A stretch of 64,000 bases of DNA from Platismatia glauca (Eukaryota > Ascomycota > Lecanoromycetes > Lecanorales > Parmeliaceae), in contig OY745768.1 in assembly GCA_963556305.1 (NCBI GenBank), forward strand, positions 372,001 to 436,000, written 5' to 3'. Positions 43,230 through 55,298 of the stretch are shown here, in pieces. Position 1 is the stretch's first letter. Every line of letters begins with the position of its first letter. The position numbers and the translations under genes were made by a program. The notes under the pieces were generated by a model. It saw only the letters and a list, made by a program, of their open reading frames with translations, was not told the DNA's origin and did no database searches.

Positions 43230-43719
43230 CACTCCACCTCCCTCTGGTGACGCCAGTCATGGTGAAACCACTCAACCTTCCTTTAGTCGTGCCACTGAAC
43301 CTCCCGCTAATCCGGGCACTCAAGCTGCTCACCTAGGCCAGGAATGGGGAACCCGACAGCAGTCGCCAAGATACGATTATCAGCACGCTACATTCCGCGT
43401 GGAATACGATGAGTCGCAGCGGTCAAAGCCGCAACTCGGGCTCCTCATGCTCGATTCCGAAGGCAAGGACTACTCTATGGGTCGACTAACTCTTACGCAA
43501 GGCCTGACGGGGGGCGGACTATGGATAGATAGACGCATCTATGTGATCGAACGAAAACTCAAGGATCCTCCGTCATCGAGAAACTGGGAAGTCGTCTACT
43601 GGAAAGCCGTTAGCTAGAAGGTCCCGAAGGTGTTGGCGATGCGGGTGGACTTGGCGGGCGTGGACGGAGATTTGGCAGGGGTGTATCGCTCGGCGCTGGC
43701 GAGATATCAGGGTCATTAG
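43199..43719 (+). pseudogene. Decayed hypothetical gene with TAG
   Basis: Unrecognised. From about 43199 one plus-strand frame reads protein-like sequence: GDRGTPPPSGDASHGETTQP, then RYDYQHATFRVEYDESQRSK, then WIDRRIYVIERKLKDPPSSR. It stops at TAG 43615-43617, then continues in frame (KVPKVLAMRVDLAGVDGDLA) to a TAG at 43717-43719. No intact start is visible; the tandem duplication upstream shifts the frame between the two candidate ATGs. Probably a relic. Confidence 0.35.
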
Positions 43720-44399
43720 GTAGCCTTCACAAGGCTAGGCGCAGACGTGCGTCATGACCTTTCCAACAACACATTTGACCCTTCCGTCACTTTTTCTCCT
43801 GCAGCATCTTAATTCGGCGCTTGGCGTTTGGAGGCGTTGCCTCATCCTTAGATGCGTTGCGTGTCGCGGGTAGTGCTCCTCTTATCGCGTTGTCTCCTCA
43901 ATGGAGCACTTTTTCCCGTCTCAGATTGTCGGAATGCGCGCAAAGCAGACCCTCTACTCTCGCTAAGATATCTAGCACTAACAATTCAACAAGAAATAAT
44001 GGATATTACAATGTATGGAATAAATGTATATGAGGCTTGATCTTGTTCTTGAGAAGGGTGATAATTATCCGGTAAGATTTGATGAGAGTAAATTGGGAAA
44101 ATGTTCGATGAATGAACATCCATATGTGTATATTCTACTTGAGCGGTATTCACCGGTGGGCGTTGGGGTTCTTCCACACGGTAGTAATGCAGGGTAAACA
44201 GTCTCCCTATCAGGTGTCTTCCCGCCCCTACAACCCCCATCTAGTTAGAGTGCTCAGCCTGATGCATTTGGTATCATCGGTGATGCCTGGACACCTCAAC
44301 GTCAACGATGAACACAAGAGCGACACGAGCGACACGAGCGACACATTGGTTTCGTCGCGATAGAAATCCGCCATCCATTGGATCCATACTCATTAACGT
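43720..44399. other. Intergenic with a 9 nt tandem repeat
   Basis: No gene supported. Three copies of GCGACACGA lie at about 44321-44346, just before the start of the ubiquitin-like-domain gene. Confidence 0.4.
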
Positions 44400-46446
44400 A
44401 TGCTCATGCCGGTTCCGTTCGGTTTCTCCGTAGGAGACTTCATAGGCAGCATCGGGCTCCTAATAGATGCCGTCAAGAGTCTCCGCAAAACTTGCGGTAC
44501 TCAAGACGATTACAAAGAGCTGGGCCGCGAATTGAAGCATCTGAGGGATGGGCTCGAATGCATGTGGGCACTTTGGAAGAAGGCAGACATCACCGAATTC
44601 AAGAGCGAAGTCCAAAAACATGCTGAAGCCATTCACTTGTTGTTGGCAAAGATTCAGATGTGAGTTCTGTATCCTTCAACCGAAATACGGACTGCTAATC
44701 TTGGGCTAAGCAATCAGTTGTCAGCCCAAGGCAAACTGCAAACCACGGTAGCGGAAGAAAGCGCCGATCACAAAAACTTGACCAAGGATATAGGCAAGGA
44801 GATCTTTGGCCAGGGAGTCGAGCAACAGCGATTCAAAAGAACGTTGGATGATCAGCATGAACTTGTCAGCAGCATACGCAATGATTTTCATGCCATCAAC
44901 GGACGCCAGAGGTCTTTAGCTCAGTCGATGACCGCTGAATGTCGGAATACCAGAGATCAAATTTCACTTCAAGGGAGACATCAGGAGACGGACTTTAGGG
45001 ATTCTGGCCGGATGATAGTACAATTGCAAGCCGATGTGCAGCATACTGATACTCAAGTAGAAGTATTATTGGCGTTGGCCGAATCCATGGCTGGGTCGGT
45101 CGTCTTCCCGAATCTGTAGAGCTACAATCATACTGACTCTTGCAGAGGTAAAACGCAGTACCAGCGGGATTTGCTCCAGCAGTTGCTCCGAAATGCTACC
45201 TATATCCAGACAATACTCTCAAACCAAGACACCCTGATTCAGAAGCAGAGCGAAATGCTAGCAGAGCTACGGGATATCGCTACCGTCGCGAGGGTCAGTC
45301 AGGCTGTACCTGCGCAAGTGCTACTATCCACCCCTGTCATTTTGCTCGATGCCCGTGGTCGGTGCGCTCCCTTTCACCTCGAATTCATTGATTCTGCTGA
45401 GGTATGCGCCCGTTTCTGAAAGGGTGAAGATGTTTCACGGTCCTAATACTTTTACTGCAGGCTTTCATAGCAGTGCTGAAGGTCCGTTTCAAGGATATCG
45501 GCCTGCGTAAAATCGAGACTGGTCAGTTCGTCCTTGAAGATACAGCGCGCAAGAGAAGCCTACGTCTTTCGGACGCCTGGAGCACGACTGTCAGGCCTGG
45601 GCAGCACATATCAACGAGTAGGGTATTTCGATTTCAAGAGTCTTCAAATTCCATTTGTCCAGGCTGTGGACGCAAAAATGAAGGGTCAGACGAGAAAGAA
45701 GTTGAATGGTAAGCAAGAGATCCAAAACTTATAGGCGGTGTCGTTGACTTGTTGTGTTCAGTGCCGACCTCACTTGTCGTCTGACTTACCGACGCGTTCT
45801 AGACAACTCACCTTCAAAGGATAACCAGAGCCAAGATGATGGAGAGCCTAGCTCGCATTCATCTAAGTCTCTTAGCATCGCCGGCTCAGATCCCGAAAGG
45901 AAAAGGGCTAATAGTCAAGAGATGTCAGTGGATGACGACGTAAAACAATACACGCGAGTTCAGATTCTCACCCAAAAAGTACTCGAAGAAGAAGACGAGT
46001 ACTTCCGTATACGGTACCGACAATCTACGGCTCCTCTTCAAATTAGCTCAGCCGTTCCTAAGAGACGCGTGGCGCAGGCAAAGAAACGCAAATACCTCAA
46101 CCCTATGGGACCTATGATACTTCTACACCAGGGCATCGAAAGTTTGCACGCCCGCCATTCTGTATCTTCAACCTCGCCGCCCGAACGGTCCCGCGGTGCT
46201 ACTACGTGTACACAATGCAATAGTCAGTCATATGCACGTTGGCGCTCGTCCCCAAGTACGAAGCTATTGGACAAGAAGACGCGTAGCAGCGCCCGCCAAC
46301 ACTATTGTACGCCGTCTAATCCCGCTGGATTTTATTGCATGGCGGCACAAGCTGAAAAACCCTTCATTGCAGGAATTCGGGACTGCTTGCACCGTCAAGC
46401 AAGAAATGGAGCAGGAGTTTTCCGGCGATGCCCGTTTGGATGTTAA
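44400..46446 (+). CDS. Fungal ubiquitin-like-domain (ULD-type) protein
   Basis: Member of a large fungal family with a helical N-terminal domain resembling those of fungal NLR-like proteins and a central ubiquitin-like domain. Exons: 44400-44659, 44711-45094, 45146-45401, 45461-45708 and 45762-46446, giving 610 residues with consistent phases. The N-terminus is PVPFGFSVGDFIGSIGLLID; a long coiled-coil-like middle follows. The ubiquitin-like domain has TPVILLDARGRCAPFHLEF, AFIAVLKVRFKDIG and FVLED, followed by a CPGC zinc-type pair and a second CADLTC pair. The C-terminal 100 residues (after SSTSPPERS) are low-complexity and less secure; another frame is open there too (to 46522), so the end may differ. 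A second ATG is at 44406. Function is unknown; signalling is inferred. Confidence 0.78.
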
Positions 46447-47199
46447 CGGCGACTTGGCGGGGAGAGCCGCAGCTGGAGTGGGAACGTTGAGAAGGCCGGA
46501 GCTTTCTGTCTTAACGAAGTAGAAACCAAGCTCCAGATTGATCCGTAAGCTTGGTTGGTGCCGATCTCCGTAGTGCATGGTGGGTTAAAAGCAACTGCAA
46601 AAGAAAGCTATGACTCGCTACGATGCCCGCCCGAGCCCGCGTTTCAAGATTCAAAATTTCCTAGTCATTGGTCTGTGCCAGAACAACAGTACGACTTTCA
46701 CTCTCGTTCGGTATCATGAAACAGACTATCAACAACTTATTGCTACTACCATGAGAACCCAGTCACGGTAACCTGACTTCCATTCGTTTTGCAGTAGGTA
46801 GGTAAACATTGGACTCGGCGTTCAACTATAGACGGCCCGTTCGACATCGGATCCCCCGCCCCCATTCCCCATCGACGTCAACCGTTCGCCTCCTTCAACA
46901 TCAATATCCTCATCGAGGGACATTCAACAGCGAGAGAAACGTAATAGACTTCACTCAAATATGCAATGAGAATTGGGGCCCGTCAGAACCCTCGTGTGGA
47001 TATAATGCGAGAGTCGTTCCAAAGGTATATCAGCGGGATCACCGCTACCAGATATGCGATGAAGTGCCTAGAGTCAAACAGGACTTGAAAAGCGTGCGAA
47101 AGGAAATGATACATCGAGCGCCTACTCCCCAGACGCCGAAAAACGTATCATCATATCGGCGTCTCCAGATCTCCGACTTGAGCCTTTTCAGGTAACTCT
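46447..47199. other. Intergenic, one doubtful frame
   Basis: The plus-strand frame 46809-47195 lacks an ATG near its start and has no domain. It ends only five bases from the stop of the convergent D-lactate dehydrogenase gene. I do not call it a gene. Confidence 0.35.
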
Positions 47200-49106
47200 T
47201 CATTGTCCATCTTTAGGTTCCATTCTTACGATCTTATCGCAATTCAGCAGACACCGCGGGTCCAAAGCGAACTTGATCTTCCGCATCATATCAACAGCAC
47301 TCTCGCCCAACTCAAGCTCCAACATATCCCTCAGCGCCAGACCAACGCCATGCTCCCCCGTTACAGTTCCCTCCATCTCAATGCCTCTCCGTCGTATATC
47401 ATCTATGATATTCTCCGCCGCGACCCTGTCTTTCTCTCCGTAAAGGATAGAGGCGTGGAAGTTTCCGTCACCAACATGGCCGAGAGTCGAGCCAAGCAGA
47501 CCTGCTGCCTTTATCTTGGAATTCGCTTCGTCGATGATTTCGGCCAATCGAGATATAGGGACTGCAACGTCAGAACCTATGAACTTGTCGTCTGGATCGC
47601 GCTTCTGCGCGATCAGGCTCCAAAGTGCTGTCTTCCGAGCGGCTGGTTATCATTTCGGAGTCAGTCTTGCTTGTTTGAGGGGGTGTGACGAGCTTGAAAA
47701 CACGTCTCAAGAGTGAACGCTCCCGAGACATGTCTCTAGACTCAACATTTGGTTCAAAAGAGGAAACATGAATTCCGAAAATACGTACCCCAAAGTGCAG
47801 CGATCTGCTCGGGGTCGCTTGAGGACTCGAACGATTCCCGACCGTGCTTTTCTGCGAGTGCTTCCAACACACTGACCTGCTCTTGTACACTACTCTTCGT
47901 TCCTGAGAATTTCACAAATAATGTTGGCGTCTCTTTCCATTCCTTGCTGGAATACCCGCTTTCGTTCACTGCCCTCATTGTATTATCATCGAGCAGCTCC
48001 ACCGCCGCAAGCGGTATACCTTTCTGAACAACATCGATAACTGTACTGACCGCCTTGGCAGTATCGGGAAACGCAATGACCGCGACTTGCTCGTTCTCGG
48101 GCTTAGAAGTGACCTTCAACACAGCCTCCGTGACCAACCCCAACGTGCCCGAGGACCCAACTATGAGCCTCGTCAAGTCATATCCAGCTGTAGACTTCCT
48201 TGGTCGATTCCTAGTCTTGACGATGGTGCCGTCTGCCAGCACGATAGTGGTAGAGATGACCCAGTCTTTCATCGTGCCATAGCGATAAGCGTTCGTGCCT
48301 GAACAGCCGGTTCCAATCATGCCACCGATTTGGGCTCCAGGACCCGGATCCGGAGGAAAGAACAAATCCATTTCGGCAAGCCGCGCATTGAGATCTTCCC
48401 ATCCAACGCCAGGCTGGACCACGACATCCATATCTCGAGCATGCACCTTCAAGATGCGATTCATACGTGAGAAATCAATACAGATACCGCCGCGAGTGGA
48501 TGCCAAAGCACCGTCGAGACTCGTGCCCCCCGCGAAACCTGTGACTGGTATGTTGCGGCGGTGGCACACTTTCATGATCTTGCTGACGTCTTGGGTACTG
48601 CGTGGGAAGACGATGAGAGCAGCGCAAGTGCTACCTGGAGACGGAGACCATTCGGTCCTCGAACGGGATTGCAGATTGCCCGGAACGTCGTCTATGCCAT
48701 AACGTCCGACGATTCCAATAAGCTCTGCGCGTGCCTCGCTTATATTCTGGTCGGTGATGTTGTGCGAAATTTTAGGAGTCCTAGACAGTGGCCATGTCGA
48801 AGGAGCGGAAAGCATGAAGGATATGCCATCCGCTTTTTTCCGTAGGACAAACACCACCCAAGCTAGTAGTGATGTAATAGCAAGGAATCCACCCACTAAA
48901 AATGGGTCAATCTCGATGGTAGATGAGAGATCTAAGATCAACTACTCACCAAAAGTATATCCAATTCGCGCCGTCCACGAGGTTTGATAAGGGGGTTGAA
49001 AGTAAGTCTTGGCGTATTGGCGGAAGCTTTTCTTTCCCGTCAAAGGCTTCATCGCTTTGCATTGCCATGGTTTGAGCGAGCGCAGAGCAGCAAGTCGGAA
49101 TGACAT
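47200..49106 (-). CDS. DLD1: D-lactate dehydrogenase (cytochrome c), mitochondrial
   Basis: FAD-dependent oxidoreductase converting D-lactate to pyruvate and passing electrons to cytochrome c in the mitochondrial intermembrane space. 568 residues. Exons 49106-48950, 48895-47790 (about; phase-checked end 47789) and 47642-47200. A basic presequence (MSFRLAALRSLKPWQ...KKSFRQYAK) precedes one membrane anchor (VGGFLAITSLLAWVVFVL). The FAD-binding domain has SPGSTCAALIVFP, GFAGGTSLDGA, PGVGWEDLN, and GGMIGTGCSGTNAYRYGTM. The C-terminal oxidase domain, restored by the second splice, begins ALWARKTALWSLIAQKR and carries LGHVGDGNFHASI and TGEHGVGLALRDML. An upstream in-frame ATG at 49208 is less likely because the later one opens the presequence. 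Intact. Confidence 0.93.
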
Positions 49107-49221
49107 TTTCGTTGATACAGAGGGCCACTGAAATATGTGCAATGAATTCTCCGTTAAGAAGGGAAGAATTGATGTGCGATGATCTCGACTAAACACCCCT
49201 TGCAGCAAATTCCTGCAGGTC

Positions 49222-49773
49222 TATGGCGGACGATAAGAGGGGGTAGGACAAAATTAAGCCCACCAATACGGAGTTGTATCATTACTCATTACCATCACCA
49301 CCACCACCACCAATGTAAAGTATAATGCTTGCAGAGGTGACATCATACAGAGCTCTTGTTCTGTGGAATCCCGCCGCCAATGCTGCTGCTCTAGCCTTGC
49401 TGCCTTTCATGTCGGTATTGCACTGATCAAGGAATGCCCTCTGATATCAGTTAGGGCATAACCCTCAGAAGCATAGGGCATAGCCCCCGAGGCCCCTAGA
49501 AGCATGCCCTCATGCCCTAACTTGAAGGGTCTCTGAGGTAATTCTTTTGCACTCGGTCGAGTCGGTCTACTGGATGACCATAGGCTTATTAGGATCAATA
49601 ATGATGTTGCGCTCATGAAACACAATACCCCCTATGCTTTTTTGGCCTAAGCATGGTGTGCAAGGCGGGCGAGGTGGGCGAGGTGGGCGAGGTGGGCTAG
49701 TAAGCAACAAAGAGAAATTGGAAAACATTTGGTGGGCTTAATTTTGTCCTACCCCCTCTTATCGTCCGCCATA
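49222..49773. mobile_element. MITE, 552 bp, 45 bp perfect terminal inverted repeats
   Basis: The left end 49222-49266 (starts TATGGCGGACGATAAGAGG) is the exact reverse complement of 49729-49773. AGGTC directly flanks both ends (49217-49221 and 49774-49778), a 5 bp target-site duplication. The interior is non-coding and includes AGGGCATA-type repeats and a GGGCGAGGT tandem (about 49668-49696). The small size, long TIRs and lack of a transposase make it a non-autonomous DNA element. A 5 bp duplication does not point to a common superfamily, so I leave it unassigned. It sits 116 bases before the D-lactate dehydrogenase start codon. Perfect TIRs imply recent movement. Confidence 0.88.
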
Positions 49774-50403
49774 AGGTCTCACCCTAATTCAGATTGGTAA
49801 GACTCGATGCTGGGATCTGTCTGTTAAAGTGGCCCCACATCCAATGACGCCATATATCAAAAGCGCACCTATGAATCGTGAATGGAACTAGGTAGAGTGC
49901 CCGCGCATGTGTTTCAATTTTAAGGACGTCTGAATCAGTCTCTATGCATGATATAGACCCGATTGCCACGATCAAGATATGTATTGCGTGGAATTGGGTC
50001 ACCATCTTAGCGTAGCTGTCGTCGACGGAATATGTCGGACGCTTGTAATCGCGACAGAGGCTTTGCAAACCCGTCTTCAGCAAGACCGCATTATTCGCGG
50101 TGTACAGCTTGTCGCAGTATACTTAGGTACTTTTCACTTTCCCAATGCATCTACTTCTTTCCCAATGACAACCTTGTATTAGATACGTGCTACAGTCATA
50201 AGATCAAGCTCCGGGCTCGTCGTTACTGCTCCTGTCGTCCTCGGCGAAGAAAATGGAGTGTCAACGCACCATTTCGACAGCAAACCATATTCGGCTCAAC
50301 GTTCAGCAGCCGGACACCTCAGTACTGACGATCTTGATTCCAATTGGCCTGCTAGGACAGAATCAATGTCAATTTGGATCCACCGTGGTAAACCGTTGAG
50401 CCG

Positions 50404-50451
<48 letters not shown>

Positions 50452-51009
50452 TTTCGCTTGGTCCTACGATATGTTTTACGAGCATAATTCTCCGCATTTG
50501 TTTGATTCTCTCGAGTATTAGCAGTGGCTTTACGCTGGCGACGTTCTGCCGCCATAACCAAACGACAGAAGATAGTAACGCAGAAGTTGAGATGATGCTT
50601 GATTGTGATTCAAACTAAGAAAGCAAAAGGGGATCAGGTTGGTCTTTTCTCTAGAAGTGCGGGGTCACGGGCGCTGATTATGTGAGATTGAGATATAAAT
50701 GAAGGGAGGGAGACGTCTTGCTTGATCATGGCAGCAAATGTGTTATCTAGAGGACATATTTATTCTCATCTGAATTTGTACATTTCGCCATCTGCAGCGC
50801 TGGTTAGAAACGATGCAACAATTCCGCCAACCATCGACTGCATGTTAGCCCATGATCTTGAACATCTTGAACCCTGATCCGTAAATTAAAAGGCCAGGCG
50901 TCCTACTTCTCGTGTGCACATCGGCTATTGCCTGCGCAAGATCCTACTTCTAAGCCATGCACGTACATATGCCACGGTCGCGCCATCACTAGAATCCGCA
51001 TTCCCTGAT
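49774..51009. other. Intergenic with a (TC)n microsatellite
   Basis: 1.2 kb without a supported gene. A (TC)n run of about 22 units lies at 50405-50449. Short frames on both strands are featureless. Confidence 0.45.
50405..50449. repeat. (TC)n microsatellite
   Basis: About 22 uninterrupted TC units; a likely polymorphic marker. Confidence 0.9.
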
Positions 51010-51624
51010 TCACGAGCGCCCGTGCCGTAGGATACCCTGGATCAGCGGCCACCAGTACTCCACCTCTCGAATCCTACCCAAGTCTACAGGCACAAGGAGA
51101 CCACGCGCGATTGTACCGTATTCGACAATGACCATGAAATTATCCTGCATCAGATATTGTTGGTTTTTGTCGTAAAAAGCATCAAAGTCCCGACCACGAC
51201 GAGGACCGAAATTTTCGTTGGGCAAAACGACGTGGAGTCTTGTGCAGTGACCTTGGGGTACCGTGCTAGCGGCTCCAATCCTGTCGTATGTGAATAAGCC
51301 GCTGTACGTTGCCTTCCTGTGCAGAAGCTGGATGGCTTCCCGACGGACCTGGTGCGATAAGATGAGCACTGTGGGGAGGCTACCGGATATGAAAATGTAT
51401 TCGTAGACACGGTCACGAAGCTCGAGTGGGAAGGTAAGCAGATGGAAGGATGACATGCTTGAGTCCCAGAAAGACTGGCGTTGACAAAGAAATGCTTGAG
51501 GGATGGACTTGGCTGAGACTCTAAAGAATTGACCGGGTAGTGCTCTCCTACATAAAGGTGGCAAGAAGGTAACCATCTTTGATGAGATGTGTGACGTGTC
51601 ACCCGAGGAGGGTTTGACAAACAC
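51010..51624 (-). CDS. 2EXR / F-box-like hypothetical protein
   Basis: Single-exon frame of 204 codons. The segment SSFHLLTFPLELRDRVYEYI is the opening of the fungal 2EXR/F-box-like fold (consensus F..LP.ELR..IYEY), a very abundant family of unknown function in ascomycetes. LILSHQVRREAIQLLHRKAT follows as in relatives. An ATG just before SSFHLL is a plausible start, making the protein about 150 residues. No introns or partner genes are evident. Family assignment rests on that motif; any role in ubiquitin ligases is unproven. Confidence 0.6.
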   Translation of the reverse strand: MFVKPSSGDTSHISSKMVTFLPPLCRRALPGQFFRVSAKSIPQAFLCQRQSFWDSSMSSFHLLTFPLELRDRVYEYIFISGSLPTVLILSHQVRREAIQLLHRKATYSGLFTYDRIGAASTVPQGHCTRLHVVLPNENFGPRRGRDFDAFYDKNQQYLMQDNFMVIVEYGTIARGLLVPVDLGRIREVEYWWPLIQGILRHGRS

Positions 51625-52631
51625 TATGTGCGTTTTCTCCCGAAAGGAGATGTGAAATTATCGACAATTAGCATGCAGGTACAAGCAGCCAGGGAACGTA
51701 TCCTTTGTCCCAGAACAACACAGAATCCAAGGGTCTTACCACTCCCACACTTTCTTCAAGGCTGCAATCTGGTCCATTCGTAATCGTGAAACAATGACTG
51801 CTAAAACCGACACCGGCTACGAATGGGTTCCTCAAAATCGCCAATTGACAGTGATGGGAGCTCAAGAACAACCGACCGAATCTAGACCATGTCGTCCAAG
51901 ATTCCGATCCACGAACAACAGAGACCTGCTCTATCTAACATGCTACGCCTGATAAAGAAAAAAAGACGCAGCTGGCGGTTATTTGCTATTACACTGCAAG
52001 TCAGACCTCGGCGCCCAGCCTACGATAGTACCGTTGAGGAGTCTCCCAATTAGATGGGCCCACAATGACAAGTTCTCGATTCGATATTCTATCTAACGAA
52101 CAAGGAATGTGATACCATCGACGCACATCAAGTAGTGGCGCTGCGATTGATCATCGACTGCCTTCTAGCTGTACCTCATGCTACAACGTAACAACGTAAG
52201 GCCGATCTTCATTGGAGGCTCTCTGCAAGGACATTACTAAGACATATAGATACCTTCATCGTACACTCTGTTCCTCTCTCTTGTCTTTTTTAAAGCTTAA
52301 AGCCACGGTGATACTGTCAGAGGTATATCCATTCCAGCACATGTCAACAGTGCCGCGAGCGGATCAACGCTTCTTGGATCCTCGGATCAAGCGGTTGAAG
52401 CCCGGAAGGTTCCTCGTCCAAAGTCCAAGCACAGTAGCTCACAGCCGCTGTATGCGCCGCCACGCATATAGATCCGTGACCGCAGTGAGATTTCATGATG
52501 CGGTATTTCGAGCCATCTACGCTACGCTTCTACGAGCTTTTTGTAATTGTTGAGGCATCTGTTTCCCTAGGGTGTTTTGGGGGCCTATGTCTTTGTATAC
52601 CGTTGAACCTTCTGTCTCAAATGTTTCCAAG
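51625..52631. other. Intergenic, nothing seen
   Basis: One kilobase with short featureless frames (for example 52212-52553 plus). It contains the promoter of the subtilase gene. Confidence 0.4.
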
Positions 52632-54409
52632 ATGACGTTCTTGATCAGTCAGCTATTTCTGTTTCTTTCTCTAAGCTTCCTTGTACCAGTACACGCCGAC
52701 TACGTCGTCTATCCCCGCGTCAGAGAAGACCTCCGCCTTAATGCCGCCATCACCGAATCCATCATTTCACTTTTGGGGGCAGCGAACGTCCAAACATTCA
52801 TCAGCAGACCACGACAAGTCTATGAATTCTGGCTTGTAATAGCCACCGACAGCCAAGCGGGCCTTGTTAGGAAGATCGCGGGCGTGAGTACTTCCATGCC
52901 AATATAGGGTGGGACTAATTTGTATGCTGATGCTTCATCCACATTGCAGGTCGATGGAATCCTAACGAATAGTATCGTTGCCGTAAACTGTGGAGAGGTA
53001 CTTGGTAATGCGACTCTGAACCTCGAGTCGGGAAACGAAACTGTCAGAGATGCAACGACGGTAAGGCAGAAGAATGCGCCGCAGGATTTAGATCTGGTCT
53101 CTTGGCCTCCCTTGAAGAAATGGGTGAAGAAGATGCCGGGGTATGACTACGACGTTGTTGCGGGGTTGGATACCTATGTTTATGTCATCGATAATGGGGT
53201 CAACATGCAGACCACGGTGCGTACTGATCTTACACAGCGGGTTTGGAGTATGGATGCTGACTAGGATCGAGGATATTAAAAAAATGCTCTTCCACCCAAT
53301 CGAATGGCATTTCGCTCCATCCGCCTCCAAGTCCACCACTGATGAATCAACCCGCGGCCATGGTTCATGCACAGCTTCTAAAGCTACCGTAAGTCTCGCT
53401 TGTATACGGCACCGTCTGCTGTTTAGTCTTTCGTCTTACATTTCCGGGCCCATCACTACATTCCCCCGCTCCATCTCAATACTGACTTCTAACTTCCCAG
53501 GGTTGGATCTCCGGCGTCTCCAAAAACTCTCATCTCATAGTCCTAAAATCCTCCCTGAACATAGCAGACATCCACTTCGCCTTCTCCACCGCCCTCGACG
53601 ACATCATCGTCAACGATCGGAAGCGGAAATCCGTCATTCTGTTTCCCAACACGTCTGCCGAACGCTACAATCGGTTCACCGTTATCCCAAAGAACTGGGT
53701 TGCGATCTATGGACTAATGCGGGAGGCCTTCAGCAACGACATTCCGGTTGTAGTTCCTGCGGGTAACGGCGCTCTGAGCAGTGCGCCGAGGGCGATTGAT
53801 ACAGTACCCGCCCTCTGGGGTATTAGCTCTAGTGCCAGTGGAGTACGTCGTCCATTTCCCCCTAGTTATACAATTTCCCTTGCGTCTTGACACATGTCTC
53901 GAGTGGCGTGCTACCCAAGCATGTCCAACGGTTACTTTGCTACCTTATTTCAATACTGACTCCCTGAACTCACCTAGGGAAGTAGATTCTTCCCCCTGAT
54001 CGTCGTGGGGAGCGTGGACGCGCAGGGGCAGTTTGCAGGCTTCAGTCAAGGGAGGCTGGTTTCGTCTCAGTTGGTCTGGGCGCCGGGGATAGAGGTCGGA
54101 TGCGCAAGTGGAGTGGGGACAGGGGGTACGACGGGTACCGGGACCAGTTTTAGCGCCGGCATGGTCAGTCTCTGACGCGAATGACGGGAGGAAGGCTTCG
54201 CGTTATGCTGACAAGGGATGTAGGTCGCGGGACTTGTTGCGTACAAGATGACCAGTACCAGGTCTCCGCCCGGCGCGATGGCCATGACCATGAGGACAAC
54301 GATGTTGAATTCGGGAAGGACGATTGCTCCGTATGCTGGGCCGAACGTGATATGGAATGGGTTGAATGAAAAGGCGGGCCTTGCTCAAAGCAACGTATCC
54401 GTGTCGTAG
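52632..54409 (+). CDS. Secreted subtilisin-like serine protease (S8)
   Basis: Secreted subtilase, about 449 residues. Exons: 52632-52883, 52950-53216, 53272-53388, 53501-53842, 53978-54163 and 54224-54409. The start at 52632 opens a signal peptide (MTFLISQLFLFLSLSFLVPV, then HA); an upstream in-frame ATG (52572) would bury it. The catalytic triad is visible: Asp in YVYVIDNGVN, His in TRGHGSCTASKATG, Ser in GTGTSFSAGMVAGLVAY, with oxyanion Asn in VPAGNG. DNG instead of the usual D-T/S-G at the Asp is unusual. The acceptor of intron 2 (53271) was chosen because the nearer TAG at 53262-53264 gives a stop. The region between Asp and His is short. Probably extracellular protein digestion; activity cannot be judged. 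Confidence 0.85.
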
Positions 54410-55028
54410 TGAATCGCGCAACTCATCGACCTCGAGCGAAGCGTATGCAACTTATCCAAAATCACCATACGAGTGATTCAACTTCCGCGGAAGAACCAAT
54501 GTACGTGATACGGATATTCAACCCTATCGCACCTCAAAAGTTACCTTCGGCGGAACATGAATCGTGCAAATTTATTCCACAACACAACAGCAAAATAAGT
54601 TTTCATTTGAACACCTGAAAACCGTCAAACTAAACCCGCTGATTTCAAACATCCAACTTTCAAAACAATCAGACAAGATATTTCTGGATTTCTTCTTTCT
54701 CTTTCTGGTCCGATAGCCAAGTAGTTATCAGAAGAGGTAGTTTTTCGAAAGTCCAACCATCACCACCGCATTTTTCTAATAGTCTCTGATAGAGAACCAT
54801 TTGTATCGCGGAACATCCAAAGTAGATGGCGTGATCCTCTAGGCTCCGATAGAGCGTGGATTGAGCCCCTGAGCGGTGGTCAACTGCATGAGAATGACGA
54901 TAACAGGTGCCTTTGAGAGGAGAAACGCCACACGTGTAAATAATCAAACGGGGCTTCTTCTGCATGACTTCTGACCCTTTCTATCAGTACCTGCGAAGAT
55001 CTGGGAATGATGGGAACCTGCAAGAAGA
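54410..55028. other. Gap with one doubtful frame
   Basis: A 98-codon minus-strand frame (54669-54965) reads plausibly (EKCGGDGWTFEKLPLLITTW) but has no domain, signal or partner. Otherwise empty. Confidence 0.3.
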
Positions 55029-55244
55029 TCACCAGCCTTCGGGGATTTCCGTCGTGTTTGCTTGTTCAATCCAGCCTGCGTTCATCTCCTCCTCATCCTG
55101 CTTCTTCTCGTATTCTTCTTCCATTTGCGCCTTTTCCACTTCCGTCTTGTCATCTCCTCCATCGCCCCAGCCAGCCAAGTTCACGTCTTCGGGCTCCTCC
55201 TCTTCCTTGGGGAACGTGACGTAGGTTTCTTTGATTGTATCCAT
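55029..55244 (-). CDS. Small acidic hypothetical protein
   Basis: 71-codon minus-strand frame with a very acidic, coiled-coil-prone middle (EEEEPEDVNLAGWGD, then EVEKAQMEEEYEKKQDEEE). The same frame is open upstream of the ATG (LLKWFQEHGRVSSVD) until a TAG near 55300. It may be the last exon of the interrupted gene next to it. No family recognised. Confidence 0.3.
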   Translation of the reverse strand: MDTIKETYVTFPKEEEEPEDVNLAGWGDGGDDKTEVEKAQMEEEYEKKQDEEEMNAGWIEQANTTEIPEGW

Positions 55245-55298
55245 GTCGACACTCGAAACGCGGCCGTGTTCCTGGAACCATTTCAGAAGTGAGGTCGA

